Origin: Shewanella baltica
GTDB taxonomy: Bacteria > Pseudomonadota > Gammaproteobacteria > Enterobacterales > Shewanellaceae
Direction: 5' to 3'
Assembly: GCF_900456975.1 (NCBI RefSeq)
Contig: NZ_UGYM01000002.1
Span: 248,001-312,000, forward strand
DNA length: 64,000 nt
Shown here one piece after another: positions 10,561 through 19,154 of the stretch. How positions within the stretch are numbered: the first letter of the stretch is position 1; every line of letters begins with the position of its first letter. The notes under the pieces are model-generated. The model worked only from the letters and a program-made list of their open reading frames with translations, was not told where the DNA came from and made no database searches. The translations under genes and the position numbers were made by a program.

Positions 10561-12351
10561 TGGATTTTTCGGATAAAAGTGATCGGCTTTACGCTCTAGA
10601 TGGGTAAAGCGGCGGGTGTTTTTGTAGGGTAGTTTCATAAAGCCCGACACGCCGTGGCCTTGGATTTTGCCGACATGATGCAAGATGCGATCTAGACTGG
10701 CGCGAAACGCCGCTTGCTTACGGGGGTTGAGCAGCTTCAAGTAACTGTGGATTTTCAAGTGATTCGGCAGTGCCTCAAAAATGATGCAGCCTGTGTGGTG
10801 AATTTGGTTGATGCGGGCTAATTCTTCCATGATCTCCAGCGGCAATTCGAGGTTTTCGTCGGGATCTTTACCGTCTTCAAAGTAAGAGTGTAACCGTGAC
10901 TTATCTTCTAAGGTGGGCACATCACCGACTTCAAAGGGCAATTGCAGATCGGCGCTGGCAACAAACGGCTCGCTGATATCTGTTCGCTCGATATGCAGCG
11001 TGTCTTTGGCGTTAAAGAAACAGGCCTTAAACACCCCGATACGTTTAATTCCCCGCGCCAGATCTACCATATTGTTGACCGCAATAATTAAGGCACTTTT
11101 TTGTTTTGCATCGTAAATCGCAAGATTGGAGTCGATAAACACGCCGGTTTCTTGCCAGTGGATCGCGAGACCGCCCACGATTGGATATTGCGCTAACCGA
11201 CCCACTGCGGCGATAAAACCTTTTTCGGTATCGCCCATGCCCGCGAGGAAGTTGCGGTAATATTTTTCGAGCTGAATATCATCCATCTTAGCGATAGGAT
11301 CTTGGGCGTTATGTTCCTTCAAAAAGGACTTACGCGAGCTGTAGCTGACGGTTTCAACATCTTTGTCGCGGGATTGCACCCACACAGGAATTTCACCCTG
11401 TAACTCAGCTTTGGGCAGTTCTGGTAAATGCAGTCTGTGGCTGTGGCGCATACTTTTCAAAAAGTAATCGCCGGCAATGTTGCGCTGCTTAGGATCTGTG
11501 CTGAGCATGCCCTCTAAGGTACGGGCTAATTCCATTGGTAAGCCAATGCTGGTGGGCGAGATAACTTGTGCGCCGAAGCGGCTTGCTTGGCCTGAGGCAA
11601 GAGCATACAGAGTTGCAGCAACGCCTTGTTCGTCAAAGCGCGGGCTGGAGAGTGCCCCATTGAGTTGCTCTTCGCCGATAAAGTACACATCGCCCATGCG
11701 GGCGTTGGTATGTTGTTGATCGCTCGACATTAACGCCATCACATTGTCTTCGACGGGCTTGTTATATTCATCTCGCTGGGCAAACACCGCCGATCCCCAA
11801 TCGATCAACGATAAGTGTTGCTGTTCAATGTCGTAAACCAGATTAGAAGGTTTGATATCGCCGTGCACTAAGGGCTTGCCCGTGCGCAGGTAATACAAGA
11901 TATCGGCGAGTTGGCGGGCGATGCTCATGACCATAGCTGTGGGCAGGGCGCCCATACGGCGGCAAAGTTGGTCGAGATCTTCGCCTTTTGCCCGCTCCAT
12001 CACGAGTATGCCTTGCTTGCCGACTCGCTCAAATTTGATCGCGCCCGGCACATTGGGATGCTTGAGTAAGGACAGCATAAAGGCTTCTTCTTCGAGCCTA
12101 TCTTGAATATGTTGCGGCAGATTAATCCGCGAGAACTTAAACACATGGGCATCGCCCGCTTGATTGATACCCGCAAACACGAAACCGTAGGCGCCTTTGC
12201 CGACCAATTCAATATCGGTATAACCTAACTTGCTCAGCTGCTGTTTACAGAGGCGGATCCACGCCTTGTGTTTACGGGCATCATTGGCTTTGAGCAAGTA
12301 AATGGATTGCTCTTCAGAAATATAAAAATGCTGCAGCTGAGGTGTTTGCAA
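10543..12351 (-). CDS. Eukaryote-like Ser/Thr protein kinase with a large uncharacterised C-terminal region
   Basis: Residues about 45-310 form a Hanks-type kinase: glycine loop GKGAYG (about 51-56), ATP lysine K72 in VFKFSR, catalytic loop HGDIKPSN with D165, and D184 in DWG in place of DFG. All key catalytic residues are present, so an active kinase is likely. Residues about 330-602 match no domain I recognise, and there is no clear TM segment. I place the start at TTG 12351 because AAGGAG lies about 6 bases before it. A longer in-frame TTG at 12402 adds 17 residues but has no ribosome binding site, and there is no ATG before about residue 92. Convergent with the metalloprotease and divergent from the Cys-rich gene; its targets are unknown. 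Confidence 0.85.
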   Translation of the reverse strand: MQTPQLQHFYISEEQSIYLLKANDARKHKAWIRLCKQQLSKLGYTDIELVGKGAYGFVFAGINQAGDAHVFKFSRINLPQHIQDRLEEEAFMLSLLKHPNVPGAIKFERVGKQGILVMERAKGEDLDQLCRRMGALPTAMVMSIARQLADILYYLRTGKPLVHGDIKPSNLVYDIEQQHLSLIDWGSAVFAQRDEYNKPVEDNVMALMSSDQQHTNARMGDVYFIGEEQLNGALSSPRFDEQGVAATLYALASGQASRFGAQVISPTSIGLPMELARTLEGMLSTDPKQRNIAGDYFLKSMRHSHRLHLPELPKAELQGEIPVWVQSRDKDVETVSYSSRKSFLKEHNAQDPIAKMDDIQLEKYYRNFLAGMGDTEKGFIAAVGRLAQYPIVGGLAIHWQETGVFIDSNLAIYDAKQKSALIIAVNNMVDLARGIKRIGVFKACFFNAKDTLHIERTDISEPFVASADLQLPFEVGDVPTLEDKSRLHSYFEDGKDPDENLELPLEIMEELARINQIHHTGCIIFEALPNHLKIHSYLKLLNPRKQAAFRASLDRILHHVGKIQGHGVSGFMKLPYKNTRRFTHLERKADHFYPKNPKEIGA

Positions 12352-12491
12352 ATTGTGCTCCTTGTTTTGTCCATTTAACCAGTAAGCGGGGGCGATAATC
12401 AAATAGCGGCTGGCTTTATTTTAGGATTCAGAGCGGCATTAGTGATCAGCGTCAGGCGAGGTTTACCTAACCGATCATTTCGTCACTGACT

Positions 12492-12505
12492 TTGACTTAC
12501 ATCAA
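12492..12505 (+). promoter_or_regulatory. FNR/EtrA-like binding site
   Basis: TTGACTTACATCAA matches the FNR consensus TTGAT-N4-ATCAA at 9 of 10 fixed positions. It lies between the divergent kinase and Cys-rich genes. A TATAGG that could serve as a -10 for the rightward gene is at 12522-12527, which puts the box at about -35 to -41, a normal activator position. Predicted by eye only. Confidence 0.5.
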
Positions 12506-12600
12506 GTTAAATCCTCGCGACTATAGGTAATCTTTGGGACATGAGATGGAATCAGTTTTTGTTAATTAACCTACAGACAAAGTGCAGCTAAGGAGGGCAT

Positions 12601-12942
12601 ATGCCCACCCAATATAAAGCCTTGTTGATCGAGCTATTGGAATATCCGCGTAAGCGAATTTTGCAGTCAATGGAAGTGACCCATTGCCCACATGCGGTAT
12701 TTTTTAATGATAGCGACGAGCAATGTTTAACTTGTCATCAGGGCATGGAATGTATCTGGATGAACCAGAACGACGAGCTGGTGGCCGTGAACGAAAAATC
12801 GATTGCCGAGTTAAAACAGCAGTTGTTGATCGCCGTGGATTTTATTGACTCATCGTTAAGCCCGCACCATTTATCACGCCGTCAATGTCAATGTGATAAC
12901 TGTGTTTGGCTGCGTAAAGTGCAAGCCACGTTAGATCAGTAA
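12601..12942 (+). CDS. Small cysteine-rich protein of unknown function
   Basis: A 113-residue soluble protein that I do not recognise. Seven cysteines fall in two groups: C29, C42, C45 and C51, then C96, C98 and C101 (RRQCQCDNC). Together with nearby histidines this pattern suggests a zinc or iron-sulfur site. There is no signal peptide or TM helix. The AAGGAGGG ribosome binding site 4-5 bases before the ATG is very strong, so the gene is certainly real. An FNR-like box lies about 100 bases upstream, which would suit a protein made under low oxygen; that link is inference. Confidence 0.8.
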   Translation: MPTQYKALLIELLEYPRKRILQSMEVTHCPHAVFFNDSDEQCLTCHQGMECIWMNQNDELVAVNEKSIAELKQQLLIAVDFIDSSLSPHHLSRRQCQCDNCVWLRKVQATLDQ

Positions 12943-13044
12943 GTGAGTCTTTACATTGCTGAGTTTGTCGAATGGCAGGGAGCTTTGCATCCGCTTTAAA
13001 ATGTCATTAGAGTAAGGACAACTTTAGCGAATAGAGATACACCC

Positions 13045-13701
13045 ATGGAACCCGGTTTTTGGCATGAAAAGTGGCACCAGCAGCAAATAGGTTTTCATCA
13101 GCAAGACATCAATCCTTTCCTCGTTAAGTATTGGCAGAAGCTTGGATTACCCGCAGATACACAGGTTTTTGTGCCCTTATGCGGCAAGTCGCTAGACATG
13201 TGTTTCTTGGCCGAACAAGGGCATCAGGTCATAGGTTGTGAGTTGAATGAATTGGCGGTGCAGCAATTTTTCAGCGATATCCAACTCGAGATGACGCAAA
13301 CGACCGTGGGTGAGCATCAGCATTATCACACTGAGCAGATCAGTTTGTATCAAGGTGATATTTTCACTTTACCTAAGGCTATCACTCAAGAAGTGACAGC
13401 ATTTTATGATCGCGCTGCGTTGATCGCATGGCCAGAGTGCATGCGTGCACAATATGCCAAGCAGCTCGCGAGCTTGTTACCTAGTGGCAGTGTCGGCTTA
13501 TTAGTGACCTTAGATTATCCGCAGGAAGCCTTAATTGGCCCTCCTTTCGCCGTATCCCCAACCTGGGTTGAACAGCATCTGAGTGATGACTTTGACATTG
13601 AAGTATTAGCCTCCCAAGATGTGTTGGCCGACAATCCCCGCTTTATTAAAAAAGCCGTGCCTTGGCTTAATGAAGCCGCCTATTTGTTGAAACGTAAGTA
13701 G
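13045..13701 (+). CDS. tpm: Thiopurine S-methyltransferase
   Basis: A 218-residue SAM-dependent methyltransferase of the bacterial TPMT family. It starts [18 protein letters not shown] and has the SAM-binding stretch [12 protein letters not shown] followed by [10 protein letters not shown], both hallmarks of the family. Bacterial members methylate thiopurines in vitro and have been linked to selenium and tellurium methylation. Length is normal. The last five codons lie inside a 17-bp tandem duplication whose second copy falls just after the stop codon, leaving the protein intact. Confidence 0.93.
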   Translation: MEPGFWHEKWHQQQIGFHQQDINPFLVKYWQKLGLPADTQVFVPLCGKSLDMCFLAEQGHQVIGCELNELAVQQFFSDIQLEMTQTTVGEHQHYHTEQISLYQGDIFTLPKAITQEVTAFYDRAALIAWPECMRAQYAKQLASLLPSGSVGLLVTLDYPQEALIGPPFAVSPTWVEQHLSDDFDIEVLASQDVLADNPRFIKKAVPWLNEAAYLLKRK

Positions 13702-13720
13702 GATTGAAACGTAAGTAGAA
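13687..13720 (+). repeat. 17-bp tandem duplication at the tpm 3' end
   Basis: Two adjacent copies of TTGAAACGTAAGTAG plus two bases (13687-13703 and 13704-13720), differing by one base. The first copy encodes the last tpm codons and stop. Confidence 0.9.
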
Positions 13721-13816
13721 TTGGCTCGAAAGTGGATCTGCAACCCCATTGAATTATTCGCGGCTTTCGAGCTTGGAGTTCAGTGGGGGCTTGTCATTAA
13801 AACATCATATCTAAAG

Positions 13817-13888
13817 TCTAAACTGGCAAGATTATTTAAGACGAAGTGACGCTCTAAACTGGCAAAACTATTTAAGACGAAGTGACGG
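13817..13888 (+). repeat. 36-bp tandem duplication
   Basis: Copies at 13817-13852 and 13853-13888, both starting TCTAAACTGGCAA and ending in TTTAAGACGAAGTGACG plus one base. They differ at only a few positions. Confidence 0.9.
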
Positions 13889-13918
13889 ATAGAAAGCTTT
13901 GTTGTCGCGGGACTTTTT

Positions 13919-13958
13919 GGATTGAGTTTGCTTTAGCTGGATTGAGTTTGCTTGAATC
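13919..13958 (+). repeat. 20-bp tandem duplication
   Basis: GGATTGAGTTTGCTT occurs at 13919 and again at 13939, giving two 20-bp units that differ only in their last five bases. Confidence 0.85.
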
Positions 13959-14028
13959 AGCGTGGTTTTAGCTTGTCGAAAGTGTGTTCGTTAGCGAGTT
14001 CCCCTTACCACCCTATTCGCGATTCAAT

Positions 14029-14220
14029 TTACGCGACTTCGTAATAATTAGGCTCACGCTCTAATTGATTCTGGATGATCTGTACCGCCATTCTTGCACA
14101 CTTGCCACATTGATCGGCAACACCTAAGCGCTTTTTCACGTCAGCAAGCGAGCTATCGCCCTGGCTTACTGCATTTTTAATTTGCGTATCGGTGATCGCA
14201 TGGCAAAGACAAACGTACAT
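14029..14220 (-). CDS. bfd: Bacterioferritin-associated ferredoxin
   Basis: A 63-residue [2Fe-2S] protein of the BFD family. The four cluster cysteines are C4 and C6 (MYVCLCHAITD) and C38 and C41 (DQCGKC), the characteristic BFD arrangement. In characterised bacteria Bfd reduces bacterioferritin to release stored iron and is induced under iron limitation. Here it is a single gene without bfr beside it. A Fur-like box lies 36-50 bases before the start, which fits that regulation. Confidence 0.95.
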   Translation of the reverse strand: MYVCLCHAITDTQIKNAVSQGDSSLADVKKRLGVADQCGKCARMAVQIIQNQLEREPNYYEVA

Positions 14221-14255
14221 ATATTAGTCTCCAAAGGAATTGCGCTAATTCTAAA

Positions 14256-14270
14256 TGAAAACGCTTATCA
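14256..14270 (-). promoter_or_regulatory. Fur-like box upstream of bfd
   Basis: TGAAAACGCTTATCA matches the 15-bp Fur core TGATAATnATTATCA at 11 of 14 fixed positions and lies in the bfd promoter region. This is an eye-read match; the known iron control of bfd in other bacteria supports it. Confidence 0.5.
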
Positions 14271-14481
14271 AATGCAATCATGATTTTTGAGTGATTTTCA
14301 TACATTAACGTTTTTGTTACATGGCGCACGTTTTATCGTCTATGCTAGATGTGTTTTAGCATTACACTGCTAGGCAGTTTTAGAAGTAGGTTCAGGAATA
14401 TAGAGTCAGGGTGATGATGCCTCACGGATGGATAACTCATGGATGAATAACGAAGAATTAATCAAAGATCCATAAGGTTTC

Positions 14482-16056
14482 ATGAGAACTAATCTACCAG
14501 TTACACAGCGAGAATATGATTATCCAGCGGATTGGATTTTATTGTCGACCACGGATACTCAAAGTCATATTACCTACGCCAACCAATCCTTTTGTACCGT
14601 TGCCGGTTTTGAACTCGATGCCATGTTAGGTAAGCCCCACAACATGGTGCGTCATCCAGATATGCCTCCCCATGCGTTTGAAGATATGTGGCGCTGCATC
14701 AAAAAAGGTGAGCCTTGGAAAGGGATAGTGAAAAATCGCTGTGCCAATGGCGATCACTATTGGGTTGATGCCTATGTCTCCCCGATTTCAGTTAATGGCA
14801 AAGTCGTCGAGTTTCAATCTGTGCGCACTAAACCTACCCGCGAGCAGGTTAAACGTGCAGAAACGGCTTATGCAGAGCTGAACAAAAAGGGCAGTGTCAG
14901 TGCGTTAAAACGTACAGTGAGCATGCCCGCCAAATTGCTATTACTAGCCCTACTTGCCATGCTGCCGATGCTTTACCTTGCTCTGCAAATTGGCTTAATG
15001 GGCTTTATTGCCCTAGCGATAAGCATCCTAGTATTGCTGGTGGGCGGTAATCTGGTGCTGAGTCGTTATTACGCGATAGTGGCTAAGGCAAAGCATATCT
15101 ACGATAACCCCTTGATGGCGCATATTTACAGTGGAAGCTCTGATGATCTTGGCTCGATTGATTTGGCGCTCCAAATGCAGACCTCTGAGCTTAAGTCGAT
15201 TCTGGGGCGTGCATCGGATTCCTGTTATAACGTGTCTGAACAGGCCAAAATATCTGCCGCCAAGGGTAAACAAATTCAGAGTACCAGTCAGGCTCAATTA
15301 TCTGAAATAGAACAAGTTGCTACGGCGATGCAGGAGATGACCGCCACATTAGGCGATATGTCTTCCAATTGTGCCGATGCCGCCAGTGCCACGCAAATGG
15401 CATCAGCTGAAACCATCAATGGTGATAAAACCGTGTCGAGCACCATTAGCTCGATTCAAGCTATGGCGGAGCAACTGCAACAAACGTCGAAGGTTATTAC
15501 TGAGTTAGAAGCCCACAGTAAAGATATCGGCACTGTGCTAGATGTCATTCAGAGTATTGCGGGTCAAACGAATCTACTGGCATTAAATGCCGCGATTGAA
15601 GCGGCGCGTGCGGGTGAGCAAGGCCGTGGTTTTGCTGTTGTTGCTGACGAGGTTAGGGCATTGGCGCAACGTACCCACGATGCCACCAAGGAAATCCAAA
15701 GCATGATTAACCTGTTGCAGCAGGGGACCAATAAAGCTGTGGTCAGCATGCAGCAAGGCGTGGTTGCCGCTTCCCAATGCATTTCAACGGCGGATTTAGC
15801 GGGTACGGCATTGCGTACGATTCGTGAGGCCATTTCGACCATTACCGATATGACACACCATATTGCCAGCGCGGTTGAAGAACAATCGAGTGTGGCAAAT
15901 GAGATGAATCGCAGCGTGGTGAATGTGTCGCAATTTACCCATTCTAGCCATCAACTTGGCAGTGAAATGGTCGGCTTGAACGATGAAGTGACTCGCGAGA
16001 TGGATTCTCACTCAGTCTTGGTTGATCAATTCTTAAAGCGCAGCTTTAGGGTGTAA
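14482..16056 (+). CDS. Aer-like PAS methyl-accepting chemotaxis protein
   Basis: A 524-residue chemoreceptor. An N-terminal PAS domain (about 20-125, with [22 protein letters not shown]) resembles the FAD-binding PAS of Aer. A hydrophobic hairpin at about 150-200 replaces a periplasmic sensor. A C-terminal signalling domain carries the conserved tip [20 protein letters not shown]. The architecture indicates an energy or oxygen (aerotaxis) sensor facing the cytoplasm. Single gene followed by a strong terminator. Receptor class is secure; the ligand is inferred from Aer. Confidence 0.92.
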   Translation: MRTNLPVTQREYDYPADWILLSTTDTQSHITYANQSFCTVAGFELDAMLGKPHNMVRHPDMPPHAFEDMWRCIKKGEPWKGIVKNRCANGDHYWVDAYVSPISVNGKVVEFQSVRTKPTREQVKRAETAYAELNKKGSVSALKRTVSMPAKLLLLALLAMLPMLYLALQIGLMGFIALAISILVLLVGGNLVLSRYYAIVAKAKHIYDNPLMAHIYSGSSDDLGSIDLALQMQTSELKSILGRASDSCYNVSEQAKISAAKGKQIQSTSQAQLSEIEQVATAMQEMTATLGDMSSNCADAASATQMASAETINGDKTVSSTISSIQAMAEQLQQTSKVITELEAHSKDIGTVLDVIQSIAGQTNLLALNAAIEAARAGEQGRGFAVVADEVRALAQRTHDATKEIQSMINLLQQGTNKAVVSMQQGVVAASQCISTADLAGTALRTIREAISTITDMTHHIASAVEEQSSVANEMNRSVVNVSQFTHSSHQLGSEMVGLNDEVTREMDSHSVLVDQFLKRSFRV

Positions 16057-16076
16057 TCACCTAAAACTTAAGATAA

Positions 16077-16110
16077 AAAGGCAATAGTCTGACTATTGCC
16101 TTTGCTTTTT
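16077..16110 (+). terminator. Bidirectional intrinsic terminator
   Basis: A perfect 12-bp stem (AAAGGCAATAGT / ACTATTGCCTTT) with loop CTG has T-runs on both strands (GCTTTTT rightward; TTTTT on the minus strand). It separates the chemoreceptor gene from the convergent dehydrogenase gene. Confidence 0.85.
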
Positions 16111-16179
16111 CTGCTCCCTGACTCAATTTCAATTCTCTAACTTCATTTCTGCTCTTGGCATCAATTCCTGAGCGCTAAC

Positions 16180-17115
16180 TCAATAGCCCTTACTAAAGTC
16201 GATTCGATTCTGCAGTGGCTCACCGCTAATGTAGCGGCGATAGTTTTGGCTAAAAATCTCGACGATTTGTGCGGGATGGCTTGGCGCAGAAATATGCGGC
16301 GTAATGATGGCATTTTCCCGCTCCCAAATGGGATGGCTATTGGGCAAAGGTTCTTGAGCAAAAACATCGAGAATCGCTTGTTGGGCAGGTTTAGCGATAA
16401 GCTGGACATTAAGCGCATCGAGATCGAGTGCATCACCGCGGCCGACGTTAAACAGCACTGCATCATCTTTTAGTCTGCCTAAGGTTTCAGCGTTAAGCAG
16501 GTTCTGGGTTGCCGGAGTGCTGGGCAGTAAATTGACCACCACATCGGTTTGCATCAACGTCTGGGCTAAATTGGTCATCGCTTCAATAGCATCAAAACCT
16601 TCAACGGTATTACCACTACGATTGATCCCTGTGACATGCATGCCAAAGTGTTTTGCCGTCTGCGCTAGATGCTGGGCAATTGAGCCAGTACCAAGTAAGA
16701 GCAATCGCATTCCTTGTAAACTTGTGTGACGTATGGGAGGTTGAACTTGCCACTGTTTTTGCTGTTGCTGCTGGCGATAAAAGCCATGGCCACGGATATG
16801 CGCGAGTAAGTAACTGAACACAAACTCACTCATCAACGGGCCGAAAATGCCTTTAATATTGGTGAGTTGATAGTCTTTTCTGCCCCTTGGGCTCATCAGA
16901 GCATCTATGCCTGCAAAGCTTGATTGTAACCATTGCAGATTTTTAGCATGGGGTAATAGGGGCGCGGCGAGTTTAGGTTCGGCTAACCAAATATCCGCTT
17001 CAATTATGCCCGCTGGATTATCGTCGAGTATCTCTAAATCAGGGAGTTCCTGCGCCTCAATCAAATCGCGATACTGTTGATTTGCCTTCGTTAGCAAGAG
17101 TAACTTGTGCCCCAT
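16180..17115 (-). CDS. D-isomer-specific 2-hydroxyacid dehydrogenase (GhrA-like)
   Basis: A 311-residue NAD(P)-dependent dehydrogenase that would reduce 2-oxoacids such as glyoxylate or hydroxypyruvate. The Rossmann motif is LLLGTGSIAQHL. The catalytic Arg is in FNVGRGDALD, the Glu in DVFAQEPLP and the His in ITPHISAPS. GGGAGA lies 4 bases before the ATG. The substrate cannot be read from the sequence. The gene is single and convergent with the chemoreceptor. Confidence 0.9.
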   Translation of the reverse strand: MGHKLLLLTKANQQYRDLIEAQELPDLEILDDNPAGIIEADIWLAEPKLAAPLLPHAKNLQWLQSSFAGIDALMSPRGRKDYQLTNIKGIFGPLMSEFVFSYLLAHIRGHGFYRQQQQQKQWQVQPPIRHTSLQGMRLLLLGTGSIAQHLAQTAKHFGMHVTGINRSGNTVEGFDAIEAMTNLAQTLMQTDVVVNLLPSTPATQNLLNAETLGRLKDDAVLFNVGRGDALDLDALNVQLIAKPAQQAILDVFAQEPLPNSHPIWERENAIITPHISAPSHPAQIVEIFSQNYRRYISGEPLQNRIDFSKGY

Positions 17116-17209
17116 GGCGTCTCCCTTTATGCTTGGTTATTGTTATTTTTCAATGTGCTGTCGCGGCCACGTCGAGGGATTGTGCAGCATCTTTTTAGGT
17201 TGAGTCATT

Positions 17210-17542
17210 ATGGATCAGTTAGTCGCCCTTATTGCCCAGTTGGGTAACATGCTTCGCCCTTGGGCTTTTGATATTGCTACCGCTATGGTGGTGTGTCTTA
17301 TTTTGGTTTTTTCAGCGGATGTCAATCGTATCCTAAGGCGTCATTTGTTGGGGCATTCTTTTGTGCTGCGAACATTTGTTTTTATTATTGTGAATGCCTT
17401 TGGCTATGGCCTATTGATCGTGAAAGCCACACCTTGGGTGGCAAGACACATAGTGGCTATGCCATCCCATTGGATGTTTCTGTTAATTGTGGCCATGTTT
17501 ATTTTTATCGGCTATTGGGCTCAGCGAAATAGCCAAGCTTAA
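17210..17542 (+). CDS. DUF3392 family inner-membrane protein
   Basis: A 110-residue protein with about three TM helices (around 18-38, 50-72 and 84-104). The opening region with LRPWAFDIATAMVVCLI and the basic loop NRILRRHLLG fit DUF3392, a small membrane family of gammaproteobacteria without known function. It converges on the glycerophosphodiesterase gene 20 bases away. Confidence 0.85.
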   Translation: MDQLVALIAQLGNMLRPWAFDIATAMVVCLILVFSADVNRILRRHLLGHSFVLRTFVFIIVNAFGYGLLIVKATPWVARHIVAMPSHWMFLLIVAMFIFIGYWAQRNSQA

Positions 17543-17562
17543 TATCGATATCAAGGCTGTCG

Positions 17563-18285
17563 TTATTCAAAGTAACCACAGTAATCGGCCGTGGCCACTT
17601 GATCTAAGGCTTGCATGGCACGGTCGGGATAATTGCTGAACACGCCATCGACGCCCATCTGCTTAAGTGCATGAATATCGTCGCTATGATCGACCGTATA
17701 AACATAAACCTTAGCGCCTCTGTTGTGGGCGTCATCCACTAAGGCTTGGCTGATAAAGCTGAGATCTAAGTGCAGCGAGTAAGCATTTAGCTCACTGACA
17801 ACCGCGGCATTATCAAGTGGAATACTGGCCAGCAGCGGCGCGACTAAAGCCTCGGGCAAAGCTTGTTTAAGTTCGCGCAGATAGGGGTGATTAAAGGAGG
17901 AGATCAGTAACTGCTCCTGGGTAAACTCAAGCTGACTCAAGGCCTTTGGATATAAATCGATTAACGGCGTGACGGTATTAATGCCTTTTAATTCAATATT
18001 GACTATGCAGCGCCCCGCAATCAGCTCAAGTACCTGCCATAAGGTTGGTATGGGTTCGCCTTTCACATTGATGCTCGCCAGATAATCCTTACTCACTAAA
18101 TGGATCACGCCAGAGCCCGAGCTTTTATTATCAAGCCTTCGGTCGTGGAACACGACTAACTCACCTTCGACATTATGCACATCGAGCTCGACGGCCTGAG
18201 CCCCTAATTCTAACGCCTTAGCCATGGCGGCTAAGGTATTTTCGGCCTGATAACCGCTGGCGCCGCGGTGAGCAAAAATAAGCAT
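17563..18285 (-). CDS. Glycerophosphodiester phosphodiesterase (cytosolic UgpQ type)
   Basis: A 240-residue GDPD TIM-barrel enzyme that splits glycerophosphodiesters into glycerol-3-phosphate and an alcohol. Catalytic motifs are FAHRGASGYQAENT, VELDVH and VFHDRRLD. No signal peptide is present, so it is cytosolic like UgpQ rather than periplasmic GlpQ. AGGA lies 9 bases before the ATG. It starts only 14 bases after the 3' end of the split mscK gene and was probably co-transcribed with it. The IS upstream may now alter its expression. Confidence 0.93.
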   Translation of the reverse strand: MLIFAHRGASGYQAENTLAAMAKALELGAQAVELDVHNVEGELVVFHDRRLDNKSSGSGVIHLVSKDYLASINVKGEPIPTLWQVLELIAGRCIVNIELKGINTVTPLIDLYPKALSQLEFTQEQLLISSFNHPYLRELKQALPEALVAPLLASIPLDNAAVVSELNAYSLHLDLSFISQALVDDAHNRGAKVYVYTVDHSDDIHALKQMGVDGVFSNYPDRAMQALDQVATADYCGYFE

Positions 18286-18299
18286 GTTCTGCGATCCTA

Positions 18300-18709
18300 T
18301 TAGCTTCTAATAATGCCTTGTTGCTCTCGACTTTGACCATTCTTAATATGGATTTCCATCTGCGGATAGGCGAGTTCGAGATTGTTTTCTTTGAGTTTTT
18401 TAGTCACTCGTTTATGTAAATCATGGCGCAGTGGCCAACGTGCCGACATATCTTTCGCATAGGCGCGCACTTCATAATCTTGGGTGTGTTTACCAAAGCC
18501 TGCAAACCAGACTTCAGGTTCTGGGCTGGCAAGTGCATCTTCACACTCTTGCACCGCTTGGTACAGGGTCGCTTCAACTTTGGCAGGGTCTGAATCCCGC
18601 GCCACCGACACATAAACAATGACCCGCGTAATAGGATCTGACAAAGACCAGTTGATCAACTGCTCTGTGATAAAGGCCTTGTTCGGGATGATGATTTCTT
18701 TTCTATCCC
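18300..18709 (-). pseudogene. 3' fragment of an MscK-like channel gene, cut by an IS
   Basis: Encodes the end of an MscS-domain channel. From the IS junction it reads DRKEIIIPNKAFITEQLINW and then the C-terminal alpha/beta domain, ending at 18300. The frame continues from the 5' fragment at 20015-22826 once the IS (18710-20014) and one copy of the 3-bp CCC target duplication are removed. The join reads IIDW-DRKE in frame and gives 1072 codons in total. This fragment has no start signal of its own. A 119-residue ORF inside it (start 18659) is unlikely to make a working channel. Confidence 0.9.
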
Positions 18710-18761
18710 TGACCCGTCCTAAATAGCGTTGACACTTTTCAAACTCATTTTGGAGAGTGTA

Positions 18762-19154
18762 ATGACTTCAACAATTAAACGAACTCAACGTGATTATTCC
18801 CTCGCTTTTAAATTGGCCGTTGTCGACCAAGTGGAAAAAGGCGAGCTGACTTATAAGCAGGCCCAAGACAAGTACGGTATTCAAGGTTGTTCCACCGTGT
18901 TAGTTTGGCTTCGCAAACATGGAAAACTGGATTGGTCCCAAGGAACACCATCTACATCAATGCGAGGACATTTAATGACTGAGCCCACCACACTCACTCC
19001 CGAGCAAAAGATAAAAGCACTCGAAGCCGAACTTGAAGATACCCGCATGAAAGCCGCGTTCTTCGAAGCCATTGTCGAAAAACTTAGAACTGACTACGGG
19101 ATTTCTGTCGTAAAAAAGCCACGAGCGAAACGCTCCAGGAAAAAACGGCCATAG
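18762..19154 (+). CDS. IS3-family transposase OrfA (helix-turn-helix protein)
   Basis: A 130-residue DNA-binding subunit. The N-terminal HTH (SLAFKLAVVDQVEKGELTYK and on to about residue 60) is followed by a leucine-zipper-like helix (KIKALEAELEDTRMKAAFFE). The ATG at 18762 follows TGGAGAG; an upstream in-frame TTG is less likely. A slippery heptamer A-AAA-AAG at 19112-19118 sits in this frame and would shift ribosomes -1 into OrfB to make the full OrfAB transposase. Confidence 0.93.
   Translation: MTSTIKRTQRDYSLAFKLAVVDQVEKGELTYKQAQDKYGIQGCSTVLVWLRKHGKLDWSQGTPSTSMRGHLMTEPTTLTPEQKIKALEAELEDTRMKAAFFEAIVEKLRTDYGISVVKKPRAKRSRKKRP

Larger units (their letters stand above)
13702..14028. other. 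Repeat-rich spacer between tpm and bfd
   Basis: About 330 bases without a gene. It holds three successive short tandem duplications and a 9-bp inverted repeat (GCTCGAAAG at 13724-13732, CTTTCGAGC at 13764-13772). I see no open frame or promoter I would defend. Confidence 0.6.

Noticed and set aside
13719..13736. An 18-base word (GAATTGGCTCGAAAGTGG) shared between the tpm-bfd spacer and the miaA 3' end near 34605
   Set aside because: No similarity extends beyond the word and chance sharing of one such word in 64 kb is not very unlikely.
18300..18659. Stand-alone 119-residue gene
   Set aside because: It is the 3' fragment of the IS-split mscK-like gene and has no start signal of its own.
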